Assembly: GCA_040544425.1 (NCBI GenBank)
Contig: JBEONO010000006.1
Location: 186,001-250,000 of the forward strand
Origin: Solimicrobium sp040544425
GTDB taxonomy: Bacteria; Pseudomonadota; Gammaproteobacteria; Burkholderiales; Burkholderiaceae_D
Reading direction: 5' to 3'
Length of the DNA: 64,000 nucleotides
The notes under the pieces are model-generated. The model was given only the letters and a program-made list of their open reading frames with translations, had not been told where the DNA came from and did no database searches. Position 1 is the first letter of the stretch. Every line of letters starts with the position of its first letter. Below, piece after piece: positions 28,912-37,832 of this stretch. The position numbers were made by a program, and so were the translations under genes.

Positions 28912-30045
28912 TTACGCTGCCAATGCCCGGCCAATGATAATTTTTTGGATGTCTGAAGTGCCTTCATAAATCTGACAGACGCGCACGTCCCGATAGATAC
29001 GCTCGACCGGGAAATCGGTCACATAGCCGTAACCGCCATGAATTTGAATCGCATCCGAACAGATTCTTTCAGCCATTTCCGAGGCAAATAATTTCGCCAT
29101 GGCGGCCTCTTTCAGGCAGGGTATGCCGGCGTCCTTCATGCTGGCCGCGTGCCAGATCAGTTGACGCGCCGCTTCGATCTGGGTCGCCATATCGGCCAGT
29201 TTGAATTGCACGGCCTGATGTTCGAAGATCGGTTTGCCGAAGCTCTCACGTTGGTGGGCGTAGCTCAAGGCTGCGTCAAACGCGGCACGCGCCATCCCGA
29301 CTGATTGTGAGGCAATACCGATTCGACCGCCCTCGAGTCCAGACAGGGCAATTTTATAACCCTGTCCTTCCGCACCGATCAGATTCGCCGCAGGAATGCG
29401 GCAATCTTCAAACAGAATCTGCGCCGTGTCAGATGAATGCTGACCGAGCTTTTCTTCCAGGCGCGCGACGATATAGCCCTTGGTATTGGTGGGCACCCAG
29501 AATGCGCTGATGCCTTTTTTTCCTGCTGCCTTGTCGGTCACGGCCATCACAATCGCCACATCGGCGTATTTGCCGCTGGTGATAAATTGTTTGACGCCAT
29601 TGATGACGTATTCGTCGCCATCTTTCACGGCGGTGGTGCGCAATGCGCCTGCGTCACTGCCGACATGCGGTTCGGTCAGACAGAATGCGCCCAACATCGT
29701 GCCCTGCGCCAGCGGTTTCAGCCATTGCTGTTTTTGTGCCTCGTTGGCATACGTCATGGCGATTGAGCACACCGGGCAGTTATTCACCGAGATGATGGTT
29801 GAGGTACCGCCGTCACCGGCCGCAATTTCTTCCAGCACCAGAGCCAGTGACAGATAATCCATCCCGGCACCGCCCCATTGTTCTGGCACCGCGACACCAA
29901 AGGCACCGAGTTCGGCCAACTGGGCCAACTCCTCTTTGGGGAAGTGGCCTTCCCGATCCCAGCGCGCTGCGTTGGGCACCAGACGTTCCTGGGAAAATTC
30001 ACGCAGTGCGTCGCGTATCATTTGGTGTTCTGAGGTCAATATCAT
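28912..30045 (-). CDS. Acyl-CoA dehydrogenase (short/branched-chain type)
   Basis: FAD-dependent acyl-CoA dehydrogenase of 377 residues. FCLTEPHVGSDAGALRTTA binds FAD/substrate, and YVINGVKQFITSGKYAD is the second signature. The catalytic Glu is in CQIYEGTSDIQKIIIGR near the C-terminus, as in short-chain and 2-methyl-branched dehydrogenases. That Glu position differs from isovaleryl-CoA dehydrogenase, which keeps the base on an internal helix. It may handle isobutyryl-, 2-methylbutyryl- or butyryl-CoA, complementing liuA. It follows the SDR gene after 18 bp. Confidence 0.9.
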   Translation of the reverse strand: MILTSEHQMIRDALREFSQERLVPNAARWDREGHFPKEELAQLAELGAFGVAVPEQWGGAGMDYLSLALVLEEIAAGDGGTSTIISVNNCPVCSIAMTYANEAQKQQWLKPLAQGTMLGAFCLTEPHVGSDAGALRTTAVKDGDEYVINGVKQFITSGKYADVAIVMAVTDKAAGKKGISAFWVPTNTKGYIVARLEEKLGQHSSDTAQILFEDCRIPAANLIGAEGQGYKIALSGLEGGRIGIASQSVGMARAAFDAALSYAHQRESFGKPIFEHQAVQFKLADMATQIEAARQLIWHAASMKDAGIPCLKEAAMAKLFASEMAERICSDAIQIHGGYGYVTDFPVERIYRDVRVCQIYEGTSDIQKIIIGRALAA

Positions 30046-30063
30046 TTTTTCGTATTTCTTTTT

Positions 30064-30732
30064 TTACCAACTAAGGCGTTGGCCGTCGTAGTTATAAAAC
30101 GTACCGTTATCTTGCGAATTCAGCTTTTCCATGGTGGCGCGGATACCGGCAGCACTTTGCTCGGGAGATATATTCCCACCCGCACCGCCCATATCAGTGC
30201 GCACCCAGCCTGGATGCAAAGCCACACTGATCATGGCGGGGAAACTGTGTGCGACATCGAGCAATACCGAATTGAGTGCCGCTTTGCTGGCGCGATATAA
30301 CCAGGCGTCTGGTCCTTCACGCTCGGACAGCGAGCCCATGATGGACGACACCACGGCCAATTTGCCGTGCGCCGCTTCGATCATCGGCGCAAGCAGCGGC
30401 AATATCCGCATGGCGGCCAGTACGTTGATATCCATCACATGATGAAACTGCTCGGCACTTGGTGCCACCAGTTTCTGAGTGTGCTCGCCCATGACACCGG
30501 CATTCAAAATGGCGATATCGATTTTTTCAGCATGCAGCCGCAGGCCCAATGCCGCGCAGTCGCTGGCATCGGCCACGTCGCAGGCAAACGAGTCCATGCC
30601 CAGCGCAGCCAATTTTTCAATATCGGCCGCTTCCCGCGCGCTTGCAAAAACTTTCCAGCCAGCTGCACGATATTCTTTGGCCAGTGCCAGGCCGATACCA
30701 CGTGATGCGCCAATGATTAATGCCGTTGCCAT
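30064..30732 (-). CDS. Short-chain dehydrogenase/reductase
   Basis: Classical SDR of 222 residues. The NAD(P)-binding glycine motif is GASRGIGLALAKEY at the N-terminus, followed by DVADASD. LNAGVMGEHTQ replaces the NNAG motif. The catalytic residues are S in VVSSIMGSL and Y-x-x-x-K in YRASKAALNSV. The substrate is unknown. I start at ATG 30732 (MATALIIGASRG). It is the first gene after the thiolase terminator, only 31 bp away, so its promoter must overlap that region or it depends on read-through. Confidence 0.9.
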   Translation of the reverse strand: MATALIIGASRGIGLALAKEYRAAGWKVFASAREAADIEKLAALGMDSFACDVADASDCAALGLRLHAEKIDIAILNAGVMGEHTQKLVAPSAEQFHHVMDINVLAAMRILPLLAPMIEAAHGKLAVVSSIMGSLSEREGPDAWLYRASKAALNSVLLDVAHSFPAMISVALHPGWVRTDMGGAGGNISPEQSAAGIRATMEKLNSQDNGTFYNYDGQRLSW

Positions 30733-30763
30733 ATTTGCTTTCTGGTGAGATCTGTTTTTAGAC

Positions 30764-30790
30764 AAAAAGGTGAGCCTTAGCCCACCTTTT
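30764..30790 (-). terminator. Rho-independent terminator after the thiolase gene
   Basis: Read on the minus strand, AAAAGGTGGGC pairs with GCTCACCTTTT over 11 positions (one G-U pair) around the tetraloop TAAG, and the descending arm runs into five Ts. It lies 30 bp after the thiolase stop and just before the SDR start. This is the strongest terminator in the liu cluster, splitting it into an upstream and a downstream part, or attenuating the latter. Its symmetry could also work from the plus strand, where no gene points at it. Confidence 0.82.
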
Positions 30791-30820
30791 CATCGACGCT
30801 GAGAGCGGTTTGACCAACGA

Positions 30821-32014
30821 CTAAGCCAGTTCAATCGCCATGGCAGTACCTTCACCACCACCGATACATAAAGTGGCAACGCCGCGCTTCAAGCCGCGTT
30901 TTTGCAGCGCACCGATCAGGGTAACCAAAATACGTGCGCCAGATGCGCCGATTGGGTGACCCAGCGCACAGGCACCGCCATGTACATTGACTTTGCTGTG
31001 CGGGATATCAAATTCGCGCATCGCCGCCATTGGCACGGTGGCAAACGCTTCATTGATTTCGAACAGATCGACGTCTTTCACGGACCAGCCGGTTTTCTTG
31101 AATAATTTTTGCATTGCGCCCACCGGTGCCGTGGTGAACCAATTTGGTTCCTGCGCGTGGGTGGCGTGACCGACAACCCGGGCCAAAATTTTGCAGCCCA
31201 ATTTTTTCGCGGTCTCTTCACTCATCATGACCAGTGCTGCGGCACCATCATTAATCGAGGAGGAAGATGCCGCAGTAATCGTGCCGTCTTTTTTGAAGGC
31301 TGGTTTGAGGGTAGGAATTTTATCGAGCCTGGCTTTTAACGGGCCTTCATCTTTCTCGACCACGACATCGCCTGAACGACCTTTGACTGTAACCGGTGCG
31401 ATTTCCCATTGGAAGGAACCGTCAGCAGTTGCTGCCTGCGCGCGTTTGACGGATTCGGTCGCAAATGCGTCCTGATCTTCACGGCTGAAATTATATTTTG
31501 CGGAGCAATCTTCAGCGAAGGTTCCCATCGAACGGCCACCACCGGTTTTTTCATCACGGCTGTAAGCATCTTCCAGACCGTCCAGCATCATATGATCCTG
31601 AACCTGACCGTGGCCAATGCGATAGCCACCACGCGCTTTCGGCAACAGATACGGCGCATTGGTCATCGATTCCATACCACCGGCAACAACGATGTGGTTG
31701 GTACCGGCCAGAATCGAATCATGCGCCATCATGGCGGCTTTCATCGCCGAGCCGCACATTTTTGACAAGGTGACTGCGCCAACCGAGTTCGGCAATCCTG
31801 CTGCAAGCGTCGCCTGGCGCGCCGGTGCCTGACCTTGCCCAGCCATCAAACAGTTACCGAACAAGACTTCGTCTACCAGTTCCGGTTTTACATTGGCACG
31901 TTCCAGTGCCGCTTTGATTGCGACGGCGCCTAACTGACTGGCGGTTACTGAAGCAAAGTCACCCTGAAATGCACCCATCGGTGTGCGCGCAGCACCAACA
32001 ATAACGATATTCAT
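30821..32014 (-). CDS. Acetyl-CoA C-acetyltransferase (thiolase)
   Basis: Thiolase of 397 residues. The acylated nucleophile is C87 (LSKMCGSAMKAA), and the second catalytic Cys is in CIGGGEGTAMAIE near the C-terminus. NEAFATVPMAAM and GGACALGHPIGASGARI hold the active-site His. It would cleave acetoacetyl-CoA from the HMG-CoA lyase/acetoacetate branch, or make it. Acetoacetyl-CoA versus longer ketoacyl-CoA preference cannot be decided. Start 32014 has GGAGA 7 bp upstream. A strong terminator follows. Confidence 0.92.
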   Translation of the reverse strand: MNIVIVGAARTPMGAFQGDFASVTASQLGAVAIKAALERANVKPELVDEVLFGNCLMAGQGQAPARQATLAAGLPNSVGAVTLSKMCGSAMKAAMMAHDSILAGTNHIVVAGGMESMTNAPYLLPKARGGYRIGHGQVQDHMMLDGLEDAYSRDEKTGGGRSMGTFAEDCSAKYNFSREDQDAFATESVKRAQAATADGSFQWEIAPVTVKGRSGDVVVEKDEGPLKARLDKIPTLKPAFKKDGTITAASSSSINDGAAALVMMSEETAKKLGCKILARVVGHATHAQEPNWFTTAPVGAMQKLFKKTGWSVKDVDLFEINEAFATVPMAAMREFDIPHSKVNVHGGACALGHPIGASGARILVTLIGALQKRGLKRGVATLCIGGGEGTAMAIELA

Positions 32015-32051
32015 ACTATTCTCCAAATTAAGCGGTTGGTTAATAAGCAAT

Positions 32052-32067
32052 GGCAGTCAACACTGCC
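32052..32067. other. Short hairpin between aceK and thiolase genes
   Basis: GGCAGT and ACTGCC form a 6-bp stem with a CAAC loop in the 86-bp gap after aceK. There is no T-run after it on the minus strand. It may pause polymerase or protect the aceK mRNA end. Confidence 0.3.
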
Positions 32068-32100
32068 GGTCTAAAGGTAAAATTCCAACTCGGAATTCAA

Positions 32101-33885
32101 TCAGCTTTTTTCAGCTGATTCATGACTCTGATGACAAAATCTTATTTCTTGCGGGTACGGAAACACGTCTTCGACATGGCCTTCTATTATGCGCTGTTTG
32201 CATGCCTGCCAATAGGCCGGGGTCAGCAAATCCGCGTGATATTTCATGAAATATTCGCGGACTTTGATATTCCCCAATAGAAAAGGTGCAAATTGTTCCG
32301 GGAAAACGTCATTTTTTGCGACGTGATACCAGGGTTCCGCGGCCATTTCATCTTCTTCGTTACGCGGCTTGGGGATGCTGCGAAAATTGCAGTCGGCGAT
32401 GTATTCGATTTCATCGTAATCGTAAAACACCACGCGCCCCAAACGGGTCACGCCGAAATTTTTGTACAGCATGTCGCCCGGGAAAATATTCGCCGCAACC
32501 AGTTCTTTGATCGCATTGCCGTATTCGCGTATGCCATGTTCGATCGCTTTATCGTCGTGACGTTTTTCCGCTTCCATCAGATAAATATTCAATGGCACCA
32601 TGCGCCGCTCGATGTACAGATGTTTGATCACCACTTCGTTTTCGTTCACCTCGAGCACCGACGGCGCGAATTTTCTGATTTCATCCAGCAGCGATTCGGT
32701 AATGCGGTTGCGCGGAAAGGCGACGTCGGAATATTCCAGCGTATCGGCCATGCGTCCGACCCGGTCATGATTTTTCACCAAAAGATATTTTTCCTTGATC
32801 AGTTCCTTGGTGGTTTCTTTGGGCGGTGGAAAACTGTCTTTGATGACTTTGAACACGTAAGGAAATGAGGGCAGGGCAAACACCAGCATGACCAGTCCGC
32901 GAATGCCGGGCGCGGCCTGAATCTGGTCGGACGAATAGGTCAGATGATGCAGGAAATCACGGTAGAACAAATTCTTGCCATGCTTTTGCAAACCCAGCAC
33001 GGTATAGATTTCACTGCGCGGTTTGCGCGGCATAATGCTGCGCAAAAACTGTACATAAGCCGAGGGCACTTCCATGTCCACCATGAAGTAGGCGCGTGTG
33101 AAGGAAAACAGAATGCTGATTAACACCGGGTCCAGAATCACGGTATCGAGAACCAGTTCATTTTTGCGGTTATGCAAAATCGGAATGACAAAGGGATATT
33201 CGCGATTGCCGTTAATTCCCTTACCGATGATGTAAGCACCTTTGTTGCGGAAGAACAGATTCGACAGCACCTGAATCTGGTGATTCGGTTCGAGCTGGCT
33301 CATTTCAAACACCGCCGACAGGCAGGCCGCCACCGCTGCGACATCGCGATCAAGATCAACGAAATTAGCCTTCAACTGGAAATTGGTGACGATGCGTTTG
33401 AGCGAATAATGCAGGCCTTCAGCACCGGGGTAATACACCCGGTAAGTTGGCAGCATATCGCTTTCAATATATTCGGTGGCCACGGCAGGACGCACGAAAA
33501 TGAAATCGTTGTTGTAGTAATTCCGGTGCAGCATTTTGGTACACACCGAATTAAAAAAGGTTTCCGCCAATTCGGGTTGCATATGGTCGATTAACAAACC
33601 CATGTAATGCAGCTTGACTTCGCGCCAGACCGGATCAGTCAGATCGCTGTCGCTGTATTCGTCTTCCAGAATCGCGGCGCATTCGACCACCCGCCTGTCG
33701 TAATACGAAATCCGTTCGCGCGCACTGAGTTGCGCCGCTTGCCACTGGCCGGTTTCAAAGTGGGTTTTGGCTTGTTGGCTGACGGCGCGAAATAAGCGGT
33801 AATGTTTGTTGAAGCCATCCAGAATCGTCCGCGCAATATCAAAAGCGATTTGCGAGGAAAGCAGTTTTGGAAAGGCGACTTGCAT
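32101..33885 (-). CDS. aceK: Isocitrate dehydrogenase kinase/phosphatase
   Basis: Phosphorylates and dephosphorylates isocitrate dehydrogenase, setting flux between the TCA cycle and glyoxylate shunt. It has 594 residues, close to the family length of about 580. The kinase-like part contains APGIRGLVMLVFALPSFPYV and FKVIKDSFPPPKE (ATP-binding Lys), and the catalytic region FGVTRLGRVVFYDYDEIEY has the conserved Asp pair. The start at 33885 overlaps the dehydratase stop (TAATG); the extension to 33939 lies within that gene. aceK in a leucine-degradation cluster makes sense because the pathway yields only acetyl-CoA units (inference). Confidence 0.95.
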   Translation of the reverse strand: MQVAFPKLLSSQIAFDIARTILDGFNKHYRLFRAVSQQAKTHFETGQWQAAQLSARERISYYDRRVVECAAILEDEYSDSDLTDPVWREVKLHYMGLLIDHMQPELAETFFNSVCTKMLHRNYYNNDFIFVRPAVATEYIESDMLPTYRVYYPGAEGLHYSLKRIVTNFQLKANFVDLDRDVAAVAACLSAVFEMSQLEPNHQIQVLSNLFFRNKGAYIIGKGINGNREYPFVIPILHNRKNELVLDTVILDPVLISILFSFTRAYFMVDMEVPSAYVQFLRSIMPRKPRSEIYTVLGLQKHGKNLFYRDFLHHLTYSSDQIQAAPGIRGLVMLVFALPSFPYVFKVIKDSFPPPKETTKELIKEKYLLVKNHDRVGRMADTLEYSDVAFPRNRITESLLDEIRKFAPSVLEVNENEVVIKHLYIERRMVPLNIYLMEAEKRHDDKAIEHGIREYGNAIKELVAANIFPGDMLYKNFGVTRLGRVVFYDYDEIEYIADCNFRSIPKPRNEEDEMAAEPWYHVAKNDVFPEQFAPFLLGNIKVREYFMKYHADLLTPAYWQACKQRIIEGHVEDVFPYPQEIRFCHQSHESAEKS

Positions 33886-34805
33886 TATCGGGTTTTCCAA
33901 TCGATGAGTTTGTTCAGATCCACGCCGATGCCGCCGCACACCACAATCAGGGGACGCTGAAATGGTTTCAAGACATCGAGATGTTGATAAGCCACCGCCA
34001 GCGCAGCGCCACAGGCCGGTTCAACCAGGGTGCGCAGATCATCGGCAAATTCCAGGCAGGCATCGATTGCGGCACGGTCCGTTACAGTGATGCTGTGAAT
34101 CGTGTGCTCACGCGTCAAGTCCAGGGCGCGCTGGGCGACGCGCTTGGCACCGAGGGTCGTCGCGATCGAGGTAATTGCGGGCAGCGTCACAACTTCACCA
34201 GCCTGCACCGCCGCATGAAAGGAAGCCGCACCTTCGGTTTCGACAGCGATTACCGGAATCTTCGCAAGTTGATTGCGCTGCAATCCCTGCACAACACCAG
34301 CGAGCAGTCCGCCGCCGCCAACCGAACAGATCACGACATCAAAATCACATTCTGCGGCAGCTTCGTCAATCAGGCTGGCATTGCCATCCCAGACAGCTGG
34401 ATGATCAAACGGCGGAATATAAATCGCTTCCTCAACCCGGCACATGGCCAGGGCGGCCTGATTGCATTCATCCCAGACACTGCCGATCACAATCAATTCT
34501 GCACCGATCGCGCTGATCGCCAGGCGCACGCTTTCGGGAGTTGATTCCGGCACCAGGATGGTGGTCTTGATGCCCAATGCCGCACCAGACATCGCTGCAG
34601 CAAAACCGGCATTACCCCCCGAGGGACAGACAAAATGCCGTGCACCCTGTTGCGCAGCGCGCTGACAAAACAGACCAATCCCGCGCATCTTGAATGAACC
34701 CGATGGCTGGGTGTTTTCCATTTTCAGCCACACTGATTTTTTCAAGCGTTGCGATAAGGGCCGGTGAGCCAGCAGCGGAGTGCGATGGTGCAGGGCGGCT
34801 GTCAT
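33885..34805 (-). CDS. PLP-dependent serine/threonine dehydratase-like protein
   Basis: Fold-type II PLP enzyme of 306 residues. The cofactor Lys is in VWLKMENTQPSGSFKMRG (the K of SFKMRG), the phosphate-binding glycine loop is CSVGGGGLLAGVVQG, and PSGGNAGFAAAMSGAALG is the substrate loop. This layout is that of L-serine/L-threonine dehydratases. It would deaminate serine or threonine to a 2-oxo acid. Next to liuA (3-bp gap) and translationally coupled to aceK. A short C-terminus without an ACT domain suggests a catabolic enzyme without allosteric control. Confidence 0.87.
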   Translation of the reverse strand: MTAALHHRTPLLAHRPLSQRLKKSVWLKMENTQPSGSFKMRGIGLFCQRAAQQGARHFVCPSGGNAGFAAAMSGAALGIKTTILVPESTPESVRLAISAIGAELIVIGSVWDECNQAALAMCRVEEAIYIPPFDHPAVWDGNASLIDEAAAECDFDVVICSVGGGGLLAGVVQGLQRNQLAKIPVIAVETEGAASFHAAVQAGEVVTLPAITSIATTLGAKRVAQRALDLTREHTIHSITVTDRAAIDACLEFADDLRTLVEPACGAALAVAYQHLDVLKPFQRPLIVVCGGIGVDLNKLIDWKTR

Positions 34806-34808
34806 TTT

Positions 34809-35993
34809 TTATTTTGTCTCTGCAAATAATTCGCGACCAATTAACATGCGCCGGATCTCGCTGGTGCCTGCGCCGATTTCATACAGCTTGGCGTCGCGCC
34901 ACAAACGTCCTACCGGGTATTCATTGATATAACCATTGCCGCCTAAAATCTGAATCGCTTCGCCCGCCATCCAGGTGGCTTTTTCTGCCGAATATAAAAT
35001 CGCACCGGCGGCATCCTTACGCAAGGCGCGCACGGCTTCCGGATTTTTTGCACGATCACAGGCCTGACCAACCGCATACACGTAGGCCTTGCAGGCCATC
35101 ATGGTGGAATACATATCGGCGATTTTTCCCTGCATGAGCTGGAACTCGCCGATTGGCTGACCGAACTGTTTGCGATCGTGAATGTAAGGCACCACCACAT
35201 CCATGCAGGCCTGCATAATGCCGAGCGGTCCGCCTGACAATACCGAGCGTTCAAAATCGAGGCCAGACATCAATACATTGACGCCCTTACCCAAACCGCC
35301 CAACACATTTTCCGCTGGCACTTCACAGTCCTGGAATACCAGTTCGCCGGTGTGTGAACCGCGCATGCCGAGCTTGTCGAGTTTTTGCGCGATTGAAAAT
35401 CCGGGATAATTTTTTTCGACCAGAAAAGCCGTCATGCCACGCGGTCCGGCTTCGAGATCATTTTTCGCGTAGACCACCAGAACATCAGCGTCCGGTCCGT
35501 TGGTAATCCACATTTTGGTGCCGTTCAGAATCCAGCGATCGCCTTTAAAATCAGCGCGCAATTTCATGCTGACCACATCGGAGCCGGCGTTCGGTTCGGA
35601 CATCGCCAGGGCACCGATATGCTCGCCCGAAATCAGTTTCGGCAAATACCTGGCTTTCTGTTCTGGTGTGCCATTGCGGTTGATCTGGTTTACGCACAGG
35701 TTGGAGTGTGCGCCGTAGGACAGCCCGACCGAAGCAGATGCGCGCGAAATTTCTTCCATGGCGATGATATGGGCCAGATAGCCCATCTCGATGCCACCAT
35801 CCTCTTCTTTCACGGTCACGCCCAACACGCCGAGGTCGCCCATTTTTTTCCACAGGTCCATCGGGAACTGATCGCTTCGATCGATCTCGGCAGCACGCGG
35901 GGCGATTTCTTTGGCGGCAAATTGCTGGATTGATTCACGCAGTGCGGCAATATCTTCGCCGTGATCAAAGGTTAAACCGGGCAGATGTAACAT
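34809..35993 (-). CDS. liuA: Isovaleryl-CoA dehydrogenase
   Basis: Oxidises isovaleryl-CoA to 3-methylcrotonyl-CoA with FAD and passes electrons to ETF; third step of leucine breakdown. It has 394 residues. GLSYGAHSNLCVNQINRNGT is a hallmark of this subgroup. ALAMSEPNAGSDVVSMKLRA and WILNGTKMWITNGPDADV bind FAD and substrate, and LMSGLDFERSVLSGGPLGIM carries the internal-helix Glu (FERSVL) that serves as base in isovaleryl-CoA dehydrogenases. It begins 54 bp after the palindrome that follows liuR and is the first enzyme gene of the operon. Confidence 0.95.
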   Translation of the reverse strand: MLHLPGLTFDHGEDIAALRESIQQFAAKEIAPRAAEIDRSDQFPMDLWKKMGDLGVLGVTVKEEDGGIEMGYLAHIIAMEEISRASASVGLSYGAHSNLCVNQINRNGTPEQKARYLPKLISGEHIGALAMSEPNAGSDVVSMKLRADFKGDRWILNGTKMWITNGPDADVLVVYAKNDLEAGPRGMTAFLVEKNYPGFSIAQKLDKLGMRGSHTGELVFQDCEVPAENVLGGLGKGVNVLMSGLDFERSVLSGGPLGIMQACMDVVVPYIHDRKQFGQPIGEFQLMQGKIADMYSTMMACKAYVYAVGQACDRAKNPEAVRALRKDAAGAILYSAEKATWMAGEAIQILGGNGYINEYPVGRLWRDAKLYEIGAGTSEIRRMLIGRELFAETK

Positions 35994-36047
35994 GAATTTC
36001 TCGCTTTCGAAATAATTGGGCGTCGTGGGCCAAAATCATAACCGCAA

Positions 36048-36070
36048 TTGACGTTAACGTAAACGTTAAC
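36048..36070. promoter_or_regulatory. Probable LiuR operator between liuR and liuA
   Basis: A perfect 18-bp palindrome (8-2-8) GTTAACGT-AA-ACGTTAAC at 36053-36070, extended on the left by TTGAC. It is in the form I know for LiuR sites in proteobacteria (overlapping ACGT-based palindromes) and lies directly before liuA, touching the liuR stop codon. A shorter look-alike, TTGACGTGACGTGAAC, is at 36546-36561 just before the liuR ATG and may serve autoregulation. Confidence 0.72.
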
Positions 36071-36543
36071 TAAGCTGTTGCCTTTTTGCTTACGGCTTTT
36101 TTCTTGATCGTTTTCGGCGCTTCGCTGTTCAATCCATTTTTCAAGATGCGCTGGCACTCTTTTTCGTGTCCGCTGATTTCGGCCAGCAAGGCCTCAATGT
36201 CTTCGCGCTGCTGTTCCAGCGCGGCGCGATGCTGTGCCAGCACCGTGATAAAGCGCTGTAACTGTGGCTCGGTGTCTTTGGGTGACGAATACATGTCAAC
36301 CAGACTTTTAATGTCGGATAATGACAGGCCGAGTCGTTTGCCGCGCAGGGTAAGTTTTAAATGGGTGCGCTCCCTGGGGGTATATACTCGATTCCGGCCG
36401 CCGGGACCTGCACGATGCGGATTTAACAATCCCTGATCTTCATAGAAACGGATCGCGCGCGGGGTAATATCAAACTCGCGCGACAGTTCGGTGATCGTAT
36501 AAGTAATACCTGTTTTGGATGGTGACACTTTGTCTTCTCGCAT
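36070..36543 (-). CDS. liuR: MerR-family regulator of leucine/isovalerate catabolism
   Basis: Transcription factor of 157 residues. The N-terminal MerR winged helix is TYTITELSREFDITPRAIRF followed by YEDQGLLNPHRAG and RVYTPRERTHLKLTLRGKRL. A long coiled coil covers about residues 85-135 (LQRFITVLAQHRAALEQQRE). There is no Cys pair for a metal, in line with an acyl-CoA-type ligand for LiuR. The tail KTIKKKAVSKKATA is lysine-rich and unusual. It heads the liu cluster, diverges from the MBL-fold gene (84 bp) and is followed by its probable operator. Confidence 0.92.
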   Translation of the reverse strand: MREDKVSPSKTGITYTITELSREFDITPRAIRFYEDQGLLNPHRAGPGGRNRVYTPRERTHLKLTLRGKRLGLSLSDIKSLVDMYSSPKDTEPQLQRFITVLAQHRAALEQQREDIEALLAEISGHEKECQRILKNGLNSEAPKTIKKKAVSKKATA

Positions 36544-36627
36544 GCTTGACGTGACGTGAACATAAACGCGGTAAAAGCGGTAAGAGCGTATTGTAGGCGA
36601 ATTTTTGACCAGTTTTTGAAAGAAATC

Positions 36628-37668
36628 ATGAACCCCCTAGAGACTCAATTGAGCTACCCGTTTGACGAAGCGATACCGGCTCCCGGCGAGTTGATCGCGG
36701 TCTGCCCTGGTGTATTCTGGTTAAGAATGCAGCTGCCGTTTGCTCTCAACCATATCAATTTGTGGCTGCTGGAAGACGGTCCAGGCTGGACCATCATCGA
36801 CTGCGGAATCGCCAGTGATGACACACGCGCGAACTGGGAGAACATCTTTGCGCATCATTTAGACGACAAGCCGGTACTGCGGGTCATCGCCACTCATTGT
36901 CATCCCGACCATTTGGGACTGGCAGACTGGTTATGCCAGCGCTGGCAGGTACCGCTTTGGATGAGCACGGGGGAATATGCAATTGGTCGCATGATGCAGG
37001 CCGGATTGCCCGGCGTCGATGGCGCATCGATGATTCCGCATTTTCAGCAGCACGGCGCGACCGACCCGGCCCTGATTGCCCAGCTGGCCGAACGTAAAGA
37101 ATATTACCCGCGTCTGGTACCGGGTGTGCCTGCGGCTTATGTTCGTCTGCAGGAAGGGCAACTGGTTCGGATTGGCGCACACGAGTGGCGCGTAATTACC
37201 GGTTTTGGGCATTCACCGGAGCACGTCTCCCTGTACTGCAAAGAGCTGAAATGCCTGATTTCGGGCGATATGTTATTGCCGCGCATTTCTACCAATGTGT
37301 CGGTGTGGCCTCTTGAACCACTGGCCAACCCGGTCCAGACTTTTCTGGAATCACTTGATCAGTATTGCGCGCTCGATTCCGACACGCTGGTCTTGCCCTC
37401 GCATGGCAAACCGTTTCGCGGCATTCATATGCGTGTTCAGCAGCTGATTGAGCATCATCAAGACCGGCTGGCAGAAGTCCTGGCACTGTGTGTCACCCCC
37501 CAAAGCGCCAACGATATCGTGCCGTTCATGTTTCATCGTCCGCTTGATACGCACCAGCTTACCTTCGCCCTGGGTGAAGCGCTGGCTCACCTTCACTACC
37601 TCTGGTTTGCAGGACAGCTGCAGCGCGCACAAGGTGAGGATGGAATCTTCCGGTTTGTTCACAGCTAA
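36628..37668 (+). CDS. MBL-fold metallo-hydrolase
   Basis: Metallo-beta-lactamase-fold hydrolase of 346 residues. The metal-binding motif ATHCHPDHLGLADWL (H-x-H-x-D-H) lies at about residues 92-105, a further His in FGHSPEHVSLYCK, an Asp in LISGDMLLPRIS and a C-terminal His in LPSHGKPFRG: two-metal site complete. The C-terminal helical region resembles glyoxalase II-like/LACTB2 domains that cleave thioesters. Divergence from liuR suggests LiuR control and perhaps an acyl-CoA thioesterase role, both inferred. The start at 36628 is chosen because upstream residues are unconserved. Confidence 0.88.
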   Translation: MNPLETQLSYPFDEAIPAPGELIAVCPGVFWLRMQLPFALNHINLWLLEDGPGWTIIDCGIASDDTRANWENIFAHHLDDKPVLRVIATHCHPDHLGLADWLCQRWQVPLWMSTGEYAIGRMMQAGLPGVDGASMIPHFQQHGATDPALIAQLAERKEYYPRLVPGVPAAYVRLQEGQLVRIGAHEWRVITGFGHSPEHVSLYCKELKCLISGDMLLPRISTNVSVWPLEPLANPVQTFLESLDQYCALDSDTLVLPSHGKPFRGIHMRVQQLIEHHQDRLAEVLALCVTPQSANDIVPFMFHRPLDTHQLTFALGEALAHLHYLWFAGQLQRAQGEDGIFRFVHS

Positions 37669-37832
37669 ATTCACAAGTAAAATTGCCGTAAGGAAATTTT
37701 ATTAGCCTATTTTTTGTTGAAATACAAGGGCTTTGGCTGGGCGAAATAAAATATATATATCTGCCAAAACATTAAACATGGGCATCCCGGGCACCGATAA
37801 CAACAATATCACCGGTGTATTCAGGACGCTCC

